From positions 297,069 to 361,068 of the forward strand of contig JXTB01000028.1 of NCBI GenBank assembly GCA_002914805.1: 64,000 bases of DNA, in the 5' to 3' direction. How positions within the stretch are numbered: the first letter of the stretch is position 1; each line of letters starts with the position of its first letter. The translations under genes and the position numbers were made by a program. The notes under the pieces are model-generated. The model ran no database searches and was not told the origin of the DNA. It was given only the letters and a program-made list of their open reading frames with translations. Positions 11,577-24,144 of this stretch are shown here, in pieces. Source of the DNA: Parasponia andersonii (Eukaryota; Streptophyta; Magnoliopsida; Rosales; Cannabaceae).

Positions 11577-12206
11577 TATAATGTTCCCTATAGCTACCCT
11601 ACCCCTAGCTATAATAATCTGCCTAGTAGGTCTACAATAAAAAATAACGCTACACGTATCAATCTTTTTTTCTCATCTAAGTTTTGAAAAAACTATGTGA
11701 TCGAAAACACAGTCTTTGTTCAAAATAAGATAGCTTAAATGATCTCATGTACGTTAGTCAGTATTTAGAATATAGGTAAAAAGAATTTGGTACGTGTACG
11801 AAGCATTAATCGTTAATAATAAGTGTACCATCATAAAATGTGAGGGAAACAAACGTTGGGGCTTTGTTTTGTTTGCAGAAACAGAAAATGATAAATGCAA
11901 GAATTAGACCAAATCTTATTTGAGGATATTTCTTTTTCTTTTTCCACATTCATATTTTATTACTATCAGACTATGCTGAGAAATATCAAATTTTAATAAA
12001 GGATAACTACATTTTTATACCTTGTATTTTACCAGTTTGTTTAGTTTATATTTTACATTTTTTTTAGTTATTATCAACATTAAATTTAAAATTTAGAACT
12101 TGTATCAAATTTATACTCTCTTTGTGTCAAATATCAATATTGACCAATATGTTAACCAAAATATTCTTTATAGTTTAAATATAAATATGGGATAATTGTA
12201 AAAAAA

Positions 12207-12237
<31 letters not shown>

Positions 12238-12959
12238 TATGTGTTGAAGATGGCCTTTTTGCAATTTTTAATCATGGCTTTTGTAAAATTATACCCCCGC
12301 ATGTAATATCTCTAATAATATATACCCTTCTTGTCTAAATTGACGAGAAAATTCCGCACTAAATATGAAATCCGAATTCCGAATTAAGGATATCTTATTA
12401 TTTCTACTAATAAATTGATAAAATCTATTTAAAATAATTTAAAATAGTTAGCTTAAATCACCAAATAGAAGGTAGAAATTTGTACAAATTTCAAATATAG
12501 AGATATAATTTTGAACAGACCAAAAGATAGTGTTGAAACTGCAAAAGAGTTCGTACTACAGGATTTTTGTGTGCAATTAACCCTATAAACTTTTTAAAAG
12601 TTTAAATTTGAAACTTATCCAAAATTAATAAATATGTTTATAAAGAATATTTAATATTTATATGTTTTTTCCTTTTAAAAAAATCATTAGTTTTTCTTTT
12701 AACTATTAGTTTTACTTAGTTTTAAATTTAAATTAAGTATTAAAATATATATTTAGTTTTAAATTTAAATTAAGTATTAAAATATATATTCTTGAAGTTT
12801 ATAATAGTGTGTTGATAAACTCAATAGTTAAAATTGGTATTTAATCCAAAGAGCATATAAATTTATTACAAGTTTTAAATCTGAATATCAATGTTAATAA
12901 TAACTAAAACACAAAATATAAACTCAATAAATAGTAAAAATTATTCAGGACAGAATTGT
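11577..12959. other. AT-rich intergenic DNA
   Basis: No gene is seen. It contains an (AT)n tract at about 12208-12240 and a 37-bp tandem duplication at 12716-12789. The first hundred bases should be the plantacyanin 3' UTR. Confidence 0.5.
12716..12789. repeat. Two-copy tandem repeat, 37-bp unit
   Basis: The unit starting TTAGTTTTAAATTTAAATTA at 12716 is repeated without change at 12753. Identity of the copies suggests a recent duplication or slippage. Confidence 0.85.
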
Positions 12960-13463
12960 AATAAGATTTTGAGTTATTTTCATTGGACTAAAAATTAAAT
13001 TAATACTAGGAATTATGAAGCTAAAATCCAGAGGGAAAAAATACATTTCTCTTAAAAAATCTAAACATACCAATAATTCAAAAATACTTGAAGTCTTTTA
13101 GTTGAATTTCGCTTTTTTAAAAAATAAAAAGTTAAAAAGAGTTGTTTCTTAGCCTATTGAATATTAATATTTTTGTTCTTTTTAACTCCTTTCACAATGT
13201 TTATATTTGTATTTAAATAAAATGAAAGGTAGAGCTCTTCTAAAAAAAAATTAAAATGCATATTCACCATTTATTTTCACCTTTTAAAAGTGGAAAACAA
13301 AGAATAAAATTATTGCTAAATGCGCTCTTAATATTTCGTCCGCATTGAATAAGATACCAAAGAAAACAATAATAGTACTAGTAGATGGTTAGAATGAACA
13401 TATTTAAAGTATTAATCTTTTTGGATGTGGATTTTATTATATATGTATCCCTTTATATTAACG

Positions 13464-14076
13464 TATAATAATAATAGGAGCTCTGACATGCTCCTCTCCT
13501 CTTCTCTACATCAATTCTCCCCCATCCTCACTCTATAACAAACGTAATGCAAGCTCCAGTTCCATCTTCCACAAGTGTCATTCTCTCTCTCTGGCATGGG
13601 TTTTTTTATTTTCTTTTTGTTTGTTTTTAGTTTTTTGTCCAATAGTTCTCCTTTTGGGAGGATTGTTTCTCACTTTGATCTAGATCTTGTGTAAACTTAG
13701 TATACTCAGATCTAGATATGCGGTAGTTTGTGTTATTTTTAATTTTTTTTATAATTTTTGTGTAGTTGTCCTTCAGATCTATATCAATTTTTATTCAAAT
13801 CTGGAGAAGTAATTACTATAACAAATCAGAGTTAGCAGAATCTTATCTAGTGAATTAATCAGAATTACCAATTCGGATTTGGAAGAATTTAGAAGAGTCA
13901 TTAAAATGCTCTATTTTACCTTGGAGTTTTTCTACAAGGGTGTTGTTATCTTCAAGCTTTTGAATTAATTTCTTAATTCTCACTATAAGAGATTATATGT
14001 AACTCGATTGGCTATTATAACCCTTACGTTTAATGAAATTATTTTACTTTTTTTAAAAAAACATATAATAATAATA
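13464..14076 (+). mobile_element. 587-bp retroposon-like insertion with 13-bp target duplication
   Basis: Sequence 13477-14063 is absent from copy B of the duplication. It is bounded by perfect direct repeats TATAATAATAATA at 13464-13476 and 14064-14076. It opens with a pyrimidine-rich stretch (CTCCTCTCCTCTTCTCTAC) and ends in T-rich sequence followed by an A7 tract close to the right repeat. A variable-length target duplication plus a terminal A tract is what LINE-driven insertion leaves. It could be a 5'-truncated LINE end, a SINE-like element or a retroposed transcript. No protein is recognisable. Confidence 0.75.
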
Positions 14077-14402
14077 ACGAATATGATGAATAAATTAAAG
14101 CAGAAAAAATGACTTTTATTAATTTTGGATATGATAACGATGGTTCAAGCTTACCATGATTCATAATGTTAACACAAAATGAAATAAAACGAGTGTTCAC
14201 CAAATTTTTTCCTAAAATGGACCCACTTTTCATGGTACCGGTGAGTACTCATTTTTCATTTTATTGCTCGACCCCCTCCACCACCGTCATAGCTAGCTCA
14301 GATAATAGGAATATCCTCATTCATCACCCTCACAATTTCACTAATCATTGGTTTAAAAAAAAAAAAGTCATAATACATAGACATTTGAAGAAAAAAAATT
14401 GC

Positions 14403-14420
14403 ATATATATATATATATAA
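14403..14420. repeat. (AT)n microsatellite
   Basis: Simple AT dinucleotide run inside duplication copy A. Confidence 0.8.
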
Positions 14421-15827
14421 TAGATGAATAAAAATGATTTTCCTTTTCAAATTATTCAACAGTTTAAATATTCATGATTAACATATCCACAATTCGGTAT
14501 ATTGTTGAATTGGTTAACAGACATTTTGATACGATGTCTATCATATACTTCGATGATACTTACTGTATTGGATAAAAATTTTCACTTAATTTTTATGTAA
14601 AACAAAAATGGAAACATTTAACAACCATGTGTGTAATTCTTCTTGAATTTAAAGATCATGTGAAAGATTGGTGGATAAAGCAAGTTGATAAAGTAACAAT
14701 TTGCATACTTTCAAGAAAGAGAGAAAATAACAATTGCCACTATTACGTATACAATATGCATTGATCTTATCAAATTACAAAGTAAATCACTGATGAAATA
14801 TGGTTTGTAACCATTTATCATAGATGTTTTTTTATAGAACTATGCGAAAAAAAAAAATGAATAAAGTTGTTGAAGGCACTAATAAACACTACCATAATTT
14901 TGTAATAAGTATTTGATGAAAGTAAAAATACAAACAGATAAACAAATAGCCCTATAGAAAGTATTGTATTTACACTTTCTTTTTTTAAAAGTGTTTTTAT
15001 GCAAAATAGTTTTTTTTTTTTTTGTTTTGTTTTGTGTGTGTGCGTGTTTTTCGTTTTTACACATGGTACATGATTATGATGGTGCATTCTAACAAAAGGA
15101 GTGTGATACTATAATCGCGTGGACATTAATGGTGAAAGAGCGCGTGGGAAAGAGGAAGTTTTCTTCCTCTTTTTTCCCTTTTGCTCGGCATTTTCTATTT
15201 TTTCTTCGAAGGCAATAGTACAATGCTACAAACAAACAGTCAAACAGGGTAGTAAATCATAAAAGTCCTAATTTACCCTCGAAAGGTTGGTGAAAATAGT
15301 GCTCGGAGGAAGAGTTAAATTGGGGAATGTGAAAGGGAAGAATTGGGGAATGTGAGAAAGGGACGAGTGGGCATGCCTTGAGTTTTGAGATCCACCTACC
15401 CATTCCAGATCCTATCTAGAATGCCCTTTTCCTTTATGTTTCCTCGTTCCCTTAATTACGTTTGAGGAGAAATCAAATGTGGTTAACTTCCAAATGGGCT
15501 TACGATGCTTGAACAGAAATAATGTTTGCCTTTTTGTATGCATTACACTTGGCATTAACGGTGTGGACTGCAAATGGATGAATTAATAACTTTAGAGAGA
15601 GTGAGATAAATTTATTTTCTGTACCGTAAACTACACACAGTGCTAAGCGATACTCGCTAATCCTTCCAATTCAAAAATTAACTGGGGGTTGGATAATTTT
15701 ACAAGACAGACCTTGGCTCCTCCCGTTTTCTACTTGTTTTGATATTTTGGTGATTTTATAGAGCAAAGAAGATTTACTGATCATAAAAGTATACACCCAT
15801 CAGAGAACATGAGAAATCAAATAATGT

Positions 15828-18800
15828 CTATACAGCTTTCGAAAGGACCCCAGCTCCAAATAAAAGATTCCTCCGAGAAAACTGCAACGAAATTAGAACA
15901 AAAGAATTATTTTATGTCATGATAAACCTCCTCGTACTGAAAGCATACCCTCTGAATTTGTACTCACCCGCAGACTGTAAACGGGGGTAGACTTGGTAGG
16001 TAGAGTTTTCAACGATCTTAGTCTACTTGTATTCCCGCTTTTGCTGATCAAAAGTAGACATTCTTAATAAATCTTTCTCGGCAGAATTAACATACAAAAA
16101 AGAAACTCACGAAGTTCATGAAGTTACTCACTTTTCCTCAGTCTTTGAGACCCTGGTACTTGTGGTCACGTCCCATAGTTTCACGGTGCAATCAGCAGAC
16201 CCAGATGCAAGAAGCGAACCTTCACCACTGTTACAAGAAATTTAATTATCATCCAAAGAACTTTTTTTTTCTTATTTCTTGTTTCTTTTTTTTCCTCTAT
16301 TATTTCAGTACAAGATAAATGGTAAGAGATCCTTTAATTTCAATTTAAGACACAGGGTTTAAGGGGATCATCCACCTGTACGCAAGCGTCCACACACACG
16401 ATGTGTGACCCATCAAAGGCATAACACATCGGCCACTTGAAATATCCCACATCATGATTGCTCCGTCTTCATCACCAGAAGCCATATAGCGACCATCGGG
16501 TGACATTGCCAAAGACAAAACCATGCTCCTGTGACCAAGGAATACTCTCACGCACTCCCCACTCTGGACATCCCACAGTCGAACCGTTTTGTCACTAGAC
16601 CCCGTGGCAATGTAGTTGCAGTTGGAATGCCATTGCACACACTGACACGATAAATTCAAACTTTCGTCAGTATTAAATGTATAAGAACTAGAGCAGTAAG
16701 CTGAAACAAAATTAAACCACACTCCTCTGAATTGACGTCATTCAAAACATAACAAATCTTAGTTGAGTGAGGATAGATTCATGCTGAAAGAAACACTTAA
16801 ATACATGGTTAAGTATCAGAGTTTAGGAAGTACTCTAGGTGGCAAATGGGCTGCCACTTGTCAAGAGCATAGAGGCGCTAAAATCTTAAGTTGAAGTTTG
16901 TACATAGCCTTCCCTAAGAAGGAAATGAAGAGGAGTTGCTGAAATCTTCTTCACGTAATATGCCTCTAATTCACTAAATAAAGCAGCAGCTGGATTAATG
17001 ACAGCTGCCACTTGTCAATACGGTAGACTTATTGGATTGTTACGTGGGAGACCTAAACCTTCTTGTAGAAGAAATAAGAACCAGCTGCTGAAATGAGTAG
17101 CTCCACGTGAAGAACCTCAGCATTAAGAAGAAAAACAGGAGCTGAGTTTAATACCAGCTGCCACTAGTCAAGATGTTTCTAAAAGCTGCCTCCCACTCGC
17201 TATCTAAAAGACCACTTAGGAAGGGTCTTAAAGAACTTGCTGAATGAAGTAGAGGGAGAGCCCAAGCCACAAATCCTCTACAAATAGAGATCATTTCAAC
17301 ACAGATCCAAAAACACTTGGCCACAAATCAATCTCTTCTCAGCCACTCTTTCTCTTCTTAAAATTCCGCATATAAGCAGAGACGCAACTGAAATTCTCTC
17401 ATCCATTGTCTCTTTCCCCTTCTTGTAAAAGTTCGTACTCCCAGAATACCACAAAAGATTGTGGTATTAGTACAAGATTAGGAATTTACATGAGATTGCT
17501 TTACGATTAGAAGAATTTACCAGCGCAAGATTAGGAAAGGCAAGGTTTATGTTCAGGTAAACTTCCGAAATTTATCAGGAAGTACTTGTATCTAGTCTTT
17601 TGTACTGAGATCATGTTATAAATGAAAATTCCATACCTGGGACTGTTCCAAACTATCTTGAGAATTAAATTCAAAACTATAGTCTCTCAAAATCTGAACA
17701 CTTTACCATTTAAAAGGTTTAAATTAAGGTTTTCCCCGAGTCCTTTGAGGCCAGGCTACAACTAAATTAAATTAAGGTTTCCCTTAGTCCTTCGAGGCCA
17801 AACTGCACAAAATTTAAACTACAAACAGAAACATACTTAGAAAGAGAAAGAGAGACTGACATCAACATCGGATAAATGCCCTGCCATTATTCGCAAAGGT
17901 TGAATTCTGTCCATAGACCAAATCCTCGCCGTCCTGTCATGTGAGGCACTGGCGAAATAGTGTCCTACAGGACTATACTGCTCCAAGAAATCACAAAACC
18001 AAAGGACATATAGATGTCAGAGAACATAAAAATCATAACTACCATTAACGTGGTCAAAGGAAAGGGCAAATAGGGAAAGAAGAGAACTCAAAACATGCAT
18101 TTTAGCACAAAGCAGTAATGATAAAAGCAAACAGAAGTAACTGAACAATCTAAAGGTAAAACCATAACCAATGCCAGTAATATCAAATGCTTAACATTCA
18201 AGAAGCCAAGAAAGAAAATTAAAACCAAGAAATATACTAATATATCTAAATATATAATAAGAGCATCTTGAATCATCTAACTAAGAATCAGACATTGCAC
18301 TATTTTTTTTCTTTCTGAAATATAAATCATGCAAATCATTACGGAGAAAATTCAAAAGAAATACTGTTATACTCGTAAACCAACATCAGAGATACAAGAC
18401 AAACTGTTAATGAATAAAGTAATGAACTGATTTGGCCAATGAGACAACTGATGAGACGACAAATGATTTGGACAACAAGACAACTTTAATACTTAAACGT
18501 GGCGGCAAAATGACTAAGTATCAATTCTTAGAAAGTCTTGAAGATATGAAATAATTCTAGTTCAAATGACTTGAGATATACCTGTACATCCCATACAGGG
18601 TAATTATGACCCTTGTAGCAAACAAGATTTCCTTTTAGTTTAGTGCTCCATAACCGAACTGCACCAACACAATGTAATTCTTTCATAGAGCAGAGAGAGA
18701 GAAAAAAACAAATTGCACAAAGACAATGTAATTCTTTCATAAATCATATATATAGAGAGACAGAGAGAGAGAGAGAAACAGTAGAAAAATGTACTTGTTG

Positions 18801-21800
18801 AATCTGCTGAAGAAGAAAGTATAAAATCTCCCGCAGGACTAAAAGTAGCTGAATAAACTGGTCCCGAATGGCCTTGAAATAATGTATAAGATCTTTTTCC
18901 TCCATTTGAAGTTGGAGTTGCATCATTGTCACCCTGCAAAACAGCTGAGAGTGCAGTATTTAACAATAAAATATGCTTTATCCAGAATATGGAATACATT
19001 GTAAACAAAACATACGCATCAGCAAACTAAACTATCTGCAATATACCGTAACAGAATAAAAACCACACACGTTCAAAAAACTAGCACACTAGAACAGAGT
19101 ATTGGACTTACAACCAACAGTCTGTTGCCCAAGCTTTGCCATATCCCAAATCTGTGTAGAAAACATGCCAAGATTAGTAGACAACACAATAACAATGAAG
19201 CATGCAAGGAAAACTATGAGACGAGGGGGAAAAAAAACACCTTCAGTGATGAATCTGAAAATCCAGCAGCAACCAACGAACCATCATGGGATATAGATGA
19301 ACAGTTTAAACTAGACAAAGAAAATCAGAAACCTGAGAAATGGCAGGAAGGGGAAAAAAACTAAAAACAATGTTGAACAGAAAAAATTAAAAACATTACC
19401 CATCATGCGTGTTGATGAACGTATAAAAACTAACGGATGGCAGTGCAACACTGCTCAGCTGTACACGATTTCTCAAGTCATCCAGTATAGACTGTTCAAC
19501 CTCTGGGGGACTGAAGAAACAAAATAGAAGATAATCAAATAACAAACATCAGAAGTTTACAATTACAAAAACATTGGTATTTTTTCTTCCTTTAATTGGT
19601 AGACTAAGAATCATAGCTCCGTAACGTAAACCCTGCGACTGAATCCCTCCAAAAGGATATAATAGCCAAAGAGCATTAAAACTAGAAACCAAATCAAGGA
19701 TAGCTTTCAGGAGTTTATCTTCACATGAAATTCATATACATCAAGTATTGTTCCTCCAGCTATACAGTATCTACAAGTACACATCCCAATATGGCTCAAA
19801 AGTTCAGAAGATTATACACTCGGTCAAATATCCTGAACCATGTCATATCAGAAACTAATTTTACTGTTTTGATCAACATTAAATATTTCAACGAACAAAC
19901 GTTTAATTTATCTTAGCTTGTTCAGACTTGTACTTTTCTTAACGTCATCAGAACAAAAATGGAAGACCAACATATGTTCAATATTATCTCATTAAACATG
20001 CAGATATTTCTAGTCATAGCCACGTCTTATGTAAAAGAAAGAAAGGAAAATATATATATATATATATATACACATACATATATATATATATATGTATAGA
20101 GAGAGAGAGAGAGAGAGAAAAAGAATACATTGTAGGCAAAGGAAGCTCTGGTTTGACTCTTGGTGCAATAGTTACAACATTTGTATCAGGACGAGTGGCT
20201 TTGCCTGTTGTACCTGTTGCCTTGTCTTTTTTTAACTTTTTAGTTGGCGCACCCTGCTTTCCTGCTTCAACTGTTTTTTTCTGAACACAAGAGTTAGTAT
20301 TAAGCATCACCAGAAAGGATCCAAATTATAATTAAACAACAACGAACATAATCTAAACAGAGGTTACACAGACATGGATGGCAAAAGGAAATGAAGAACG
20401 TTTTGCACCTTATTGTCATCCCACTCCCCCTCTTTAGTTTCTCCCTCAGCCTTTTCAGAATCGGAAAGTAAAGCCCCAGCCTTTTCCAAGCGCTCTTCCA
20501 AGGAATCTTCAAGCAACTATGAAAAATATGGCAACTTTAAATTCCGTCTAACCAACAAACACTTATAACTGTCATAGAGCTCAAAGAAGAAGAATCTTTT
20601 TCACTAATAAACTCCTCTCTGACCATTCACCAACTTTCAAAAAAAAAAAGATAAATGACGAAAAAAGAATTACACTTTTAAACAAAAGAGCAATGTTGAA
20701 TTTCAACCCCACACCACACCACACAATCAAACAAAAAAGCGAATATGAAAAAATTGCAATATACCAAAAAATATATATTAATATATAAAAAAAAAACACT
20801 GCATTTAGATTCCATTTTCCCTAATTCAACATGCCAATTCTGTCCATGGATCACAGTAAAGTAAAAGTGGTAAACACCATGCAACCTTTCAAAAACATCC
20901 AACATTGAGCACATAACTCAAATCAAAAAAATAAAGCAAACACAAATGAAACAAGTTAGCTGTTGACTCACCCCCCAATGTATTTCCTTCTGATTAATCT
21001 GATTGACTGGATCCTGGCTGCTGCCAATCAGTGTAACAGCTTCCGCATCATCAGTTATTGAACTAGGCTGTCCAGGAGAAACTGCAAACCAATACTCATG
21101 CATACATATCACATGTTATAACAAGTAAAGAAGCATTTCTGTACAAGAGAAGTGAAAAAACTATACCTTGAAAGTTGATATGTTCATTGATAATCCCAAG
21201 TACAGTGGTGGATTGAGACTTGTGCAGGAATTGCAGCAAAAGCTCATAGGAATACTGACAAGAAAAAAAAATAGCAGATTTTTTTCAGCCGTTTCCGTTG
21301 ATATACATCTACCTTACCAAACTAGCAATCATAGGCAACATTTCATTACATTCTTCTCAAGGAGATTGTACAGAAAATCAACAATAACAAACTACCCCCA
21401 AGAAAAAGAATAAAGCTAACACAACGAGTGCAAAAGAATGGCATATCTTTATCCTGAAGCTGTCATAAGTCACAACTCCGAAGAAAAAAGAATGAAAAAA
21501 TGGCACTCCACAACTGCTGGCATGGAAACTAAGTGCATCATTTTAGTTAACATGACAAGAGAAAAGATAAAAGTTAGATACGACCTTAAGAAGAACAAGA
21601 TTGTACCTGACATATCTTTATATTGACTTTGCTTTGTCTAAGAGAATGAGCAAATTCCATCTCCTGAAAAATAACAGGACCAAAAAAAAAATCAAAAATC
21701 ACCAATTTAAGAATCAAAGAGGAATACCACAGTATAGTGTTTTAGATGGTAACTTCCAGATGAGACGGAGAGAGAACTCCTTCCAGCTTCTGAAGGTCTC

Positions 21801-23262
21801 TTAAGTGCATCATTTCATGGTCTTCACGGAAACTATTGAAGAACGCTCGAGCTTGAAATGCCAAGCACAATTACGTAAATGTGAAATCAATCATCAGAAT
21901 AGTTGTGCAATGATGAAACAATATGAAAATGAACGAGACATAATAAAGCATCAAACATGTAAAAAATATGCAGAAGCATTGTTGCAGTATTAGGATAATC
22001 CACTAAATCTTTCCTTCAAAAAGGCATAAAGAAAGACAAGAAGAATGAAGCATACCTTCATGAATATGACCATTTGCAACTAGATCCATAAAACAATGGA
22101 TGAACACTGGATATAGCACACGAAGCAACTCAAACTGCAAACATAAATAAAGCTGATTGACACACTTTAACCATAAACACTAAAATATCAAATTGAAAAT
22201 CTATTAACCAAAGCATAGAAATCGTATAACTAGTTACCCTGTATAAATCTAGAGAACTATAAGTCCATGACCTCAACTTGCTATACCCATCATGATATTG
22301 AGCTGCACCATTCTCAGACCTGAAAAACAAGAATACCTATAAAGGAACGAAACAACGTGTACAGTGTCTTAAGATAGATGATTAACTTCATAAATGTAAG
22401 TATAAAATTAAACAAAAAAGACAGATGACTGACAACAGAAGTATGAAGAGTAACGACCCGTTTCTAAGTAACAAACCAAAATATGAACTAACCCTTTGGA
22501 CTTCAAATGACGACAACTTGTTTTGAACTAATTTTTCTTCTTTTTCCATATAATCAACCCCATTTAACAACAAAAAGTTGAACGGCCATAGACCGGCCAA
22601 TCCAATAGCACATACCTCAAATGCAAAGCGATAAGAATGCATGTGTTTTTGGTTAAGCCCACCCATATGAAAAATCATAATGTAGTACCAAAATTCACAG
22701 ATTCCATAGCAACTCAAACCCCATTACACGAAATTGAATAAACAACAGAGAAAACATCAACTACAAGTTAATAAACAAGAAAGAACGTTCCTAAAACCAA
22801 GTTTATTATTACCTACCTACGCTCAGTACTGCCTTAAAACTAGTCCAAAACCCCAAACAGGACATGCATGCATTCTTCATCTCACATTCATAAGCACCAA
22901 TCAAAATTTCAATGGAAGGTTTCGAATCCCAAACAGGAAACTATAGAGACAAGTTTCATCATGCTATCAATATATTAGGAACCAATTTCAGTGAAAGTAA
23001 CTAACTTACATGTATGATCTTAGAAAATAAAACAATAAAACAGAATCCAAATGACGAAATTAAAAAGAGAATAGTACTCGGAGAATGAGCGGAGTCGTTT
23101 GGCGATATCGGCATCGAACTGGGAATTAGATGAAACTGGGGAGGAAGAGTTCTGAGCGGTCTTGTTATGTTGAAGTTCTTCCTGGAAAGCATGTTCAGTT
23201 TGCTTGAACCCTTTCTTCTTCAGGTACGCTTGCACGAATTTCAGTATGTTCTCTTCGTCCAT
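15828..23262 (-). CDS. TAF5: TFIID subunit 5 (TAF5), LisH-NTD2-WD40 protein
   Basis: There are nineteen exons (minus strand): 23262-23078, 22319-22238, 22134-22056, 21851-21754, 21663-21607, 21254-21167, 21081-20972, 20516-20409, 20280-20129, 19510-19400, 19310-19241, 19151-19112, 18944-18795, 18658-18582, 17977-17861, 16641-16376, 16227-16132, 16043-15968 and 15881-15828. All junctions keep frame, giving 671 aa, close to plant TAF5. A LisH motif lies at about 3-35 (ILKFVQAYLKKKGF), the NTD2 domain at about 70-200 (ARAFFNSFREDHEMMHLRDL), a basic Lys-rich linker at about 270-300, and WD40 repeats from about 355 with repeated GH...WD signatures such as SSDKTVRLWDV. TAF5 scaffolds TFIID (and in many eukaryotes SAGA-type complexes) in the nucleus. 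The donor of exon 12 has two possible positions (GTAAGT chosen). Confidence 0.97.
16850..17820 (+). mobile_element. Promoter-like, repeat-bearing insertion in TAF5 intron 15
   Basis: This nearly 1-kb block differs from the other TAF5 introns. CTGCCACTTGTCAA-type units start at 16851, 17005 and 17158, a period of about 153 bp, and carry ACGT cores (TTCACGTAA, CCACGTGAAG). Next come a TATA-like TCTACAAATAGAGA (about 17276-17289), a pyrimidine-rich leader, and a possible splice donor CAGGTAAACTTCC near 17560. Everything reads on the plus strand, antisense to TAF5. This layout resembles an LTR or a pararetrovirus-type transcription control region. No protein remnant or clean terminal repeats are seen, so the class is open. 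Confidence 0.5.
17718..17815. repeat. Two-copy tandem repeat, 48-bp unit
   Basis: AAATTAAGGTTTTCCCCGAG at 17721 recurs as AAATTAAGGTTTCCCTTAGT at 17769. Both are followed by TCCTT(T/C)GAGGCCA. It lies at the right edge of the intron insertion. Confidence 0.75.
20050..20118. repeat. Compound (TA)n-(GA)n microsatellite in TAF5 intron 9
   Basis: TA/CA/TA runs are followed by about ten GA units. It lies close to the 5' splice site of intron 9 (donor at 20128) and is a length-variable site within the gene. Confidence 0.85.
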
Positions 23263-24143
23263 TGTTAAACCTCCACTTCTTCTTACCCAGCTGTAAATTC
23301 TGTACAAAAACTAGGGGTGTTCATGGCCCTTTGGGCCGATCTAAACCCCAAAAATATGCTTTTTTTTTTAACCAAAACTTGATAAATACTACATTACTTA
23401 CAAAATACAATATAGAAAACATAAAGATCTAAATTAAGCATAACACCAACTAAGCATTCATATTATCATGCCTACTACTTAATCCGATGAAATGCAGGTA
23501 TATACTCAGCATCATATAATCAGGCCTTTTAATTGTAATTAATCGATTATCACTTTAATTCCACTGAAATCAGTTCACACCGACTAATCATATGGTAAAT
23601 GAACACATAATACTCAGGTACATATTAACAAGTTACAATAATCAATTAATCTCCATCAAAAAAATATATATTAATCTTTAATTGTAAATTCTATTTTATA
23701 TTAGTCCATCTAAGAATTTACAATTTAAATTCTACTGAAAATTTAACACAAACAAAAAATTTGAACTCTCATACATGATCTATCACATACAAAACACAAG
23801 TGAAAAATAAAAAAAAAAAACAGAATGCAATATTTGGGACTGAGAATAAACGAACCTGAGCTTGGGGGGGGGGGGGGGGCGGAGAAGGCGGCGTCACCGT
23901 CGAGCTTGAGCAACAGAGAGAGACGGAGACGGCAAGAGGCGTGAGGCGACTGGCGAGTGAGTGAGACTTCGAGCACGAGCAGACCTCACCGAGAGCCGAG
24001 AGGCGAGAGAGGGCGCGCCAGTTCGAGAACTCGGAGAGTGACTAGTAGTGAGAAAAAAATGAGAAGAGTAGATCGAAGATCGAAATGTGAGAGATTGAAG
24101 CCCTAAAACCGTGATGGGCCTCTCTGAGCTGGGCCTCTCTTTA
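23263..24143 (-). promoter_or_regulatory. TAF5 5' UTR, leader intron and promoter
   Basis: A GC-rich block at about 23857-24050 reads on the minus strand as a likely non-coding first exon. It could end with donor CTCAG|GTTCG at 23856 and join acceptor TACAG at 23300 (exon from 23299), 37 bp before the ATG. Upstream, two GGCCCA site-II-type motifs (around 24115-24120 and 24130-24136) fit a housekeeping plant promoter. The leader includes a 16-base homopolymer (C on the sense strand, 23864-23879). Splice positions in the leader are inferred, not proven. Confidence 0.55.
23864..23879. repeat. G16 homopolymer in the TAF5 leader
   Basis: An unbroken run of 16 G on the plus strand, poly-C in the TAF5 sense direction. 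It may be length-polymorphic and its exact length in the assembly is doubtful. Confidence 0.85.
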
Positions 24144-24144
24144 T

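Larger units (their letters stand above)
12960..15380 (+). repeat. Non-coding segmental duplication, copy A
   Basis: This block aligns collinearly and in the same orientation with about 37290-40990. Matching landmarks include AAAATTATTGCTAAATGCGC (about 13310) against AAAATTATTGCTAAATACGC (about 37670), ATGTTAACACAAAATGAAAT (14168 against 38113), CATGTGAAAGATTGGTGGAT (14658 against 38774), and TTAAATTGGGGAATGT near both ends (about 15320 and 40945). No frame is conserved between the copies, so the unit looks non-coding. Copy A is interrupted by the retroposon at 13477-14063. The ends are approximate. Confidence 0.88.

Noticed and set aside
16806-16826. Sequence AGTATCAGAGTTTAGG resembling a tRNA-iMet primer site near the TAF5 intron insertion
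   Set aside because: It lies upstream of the promoter-like part in the same orientation, the wrong place for an LTR element, and has mismatches at the critical start. Probably coincidence.
18528-19008. Frames extending through TAF5 exon-intron borders
   Set aside because: These are true WD40 exons read into introns. The spliced model accounts for them.
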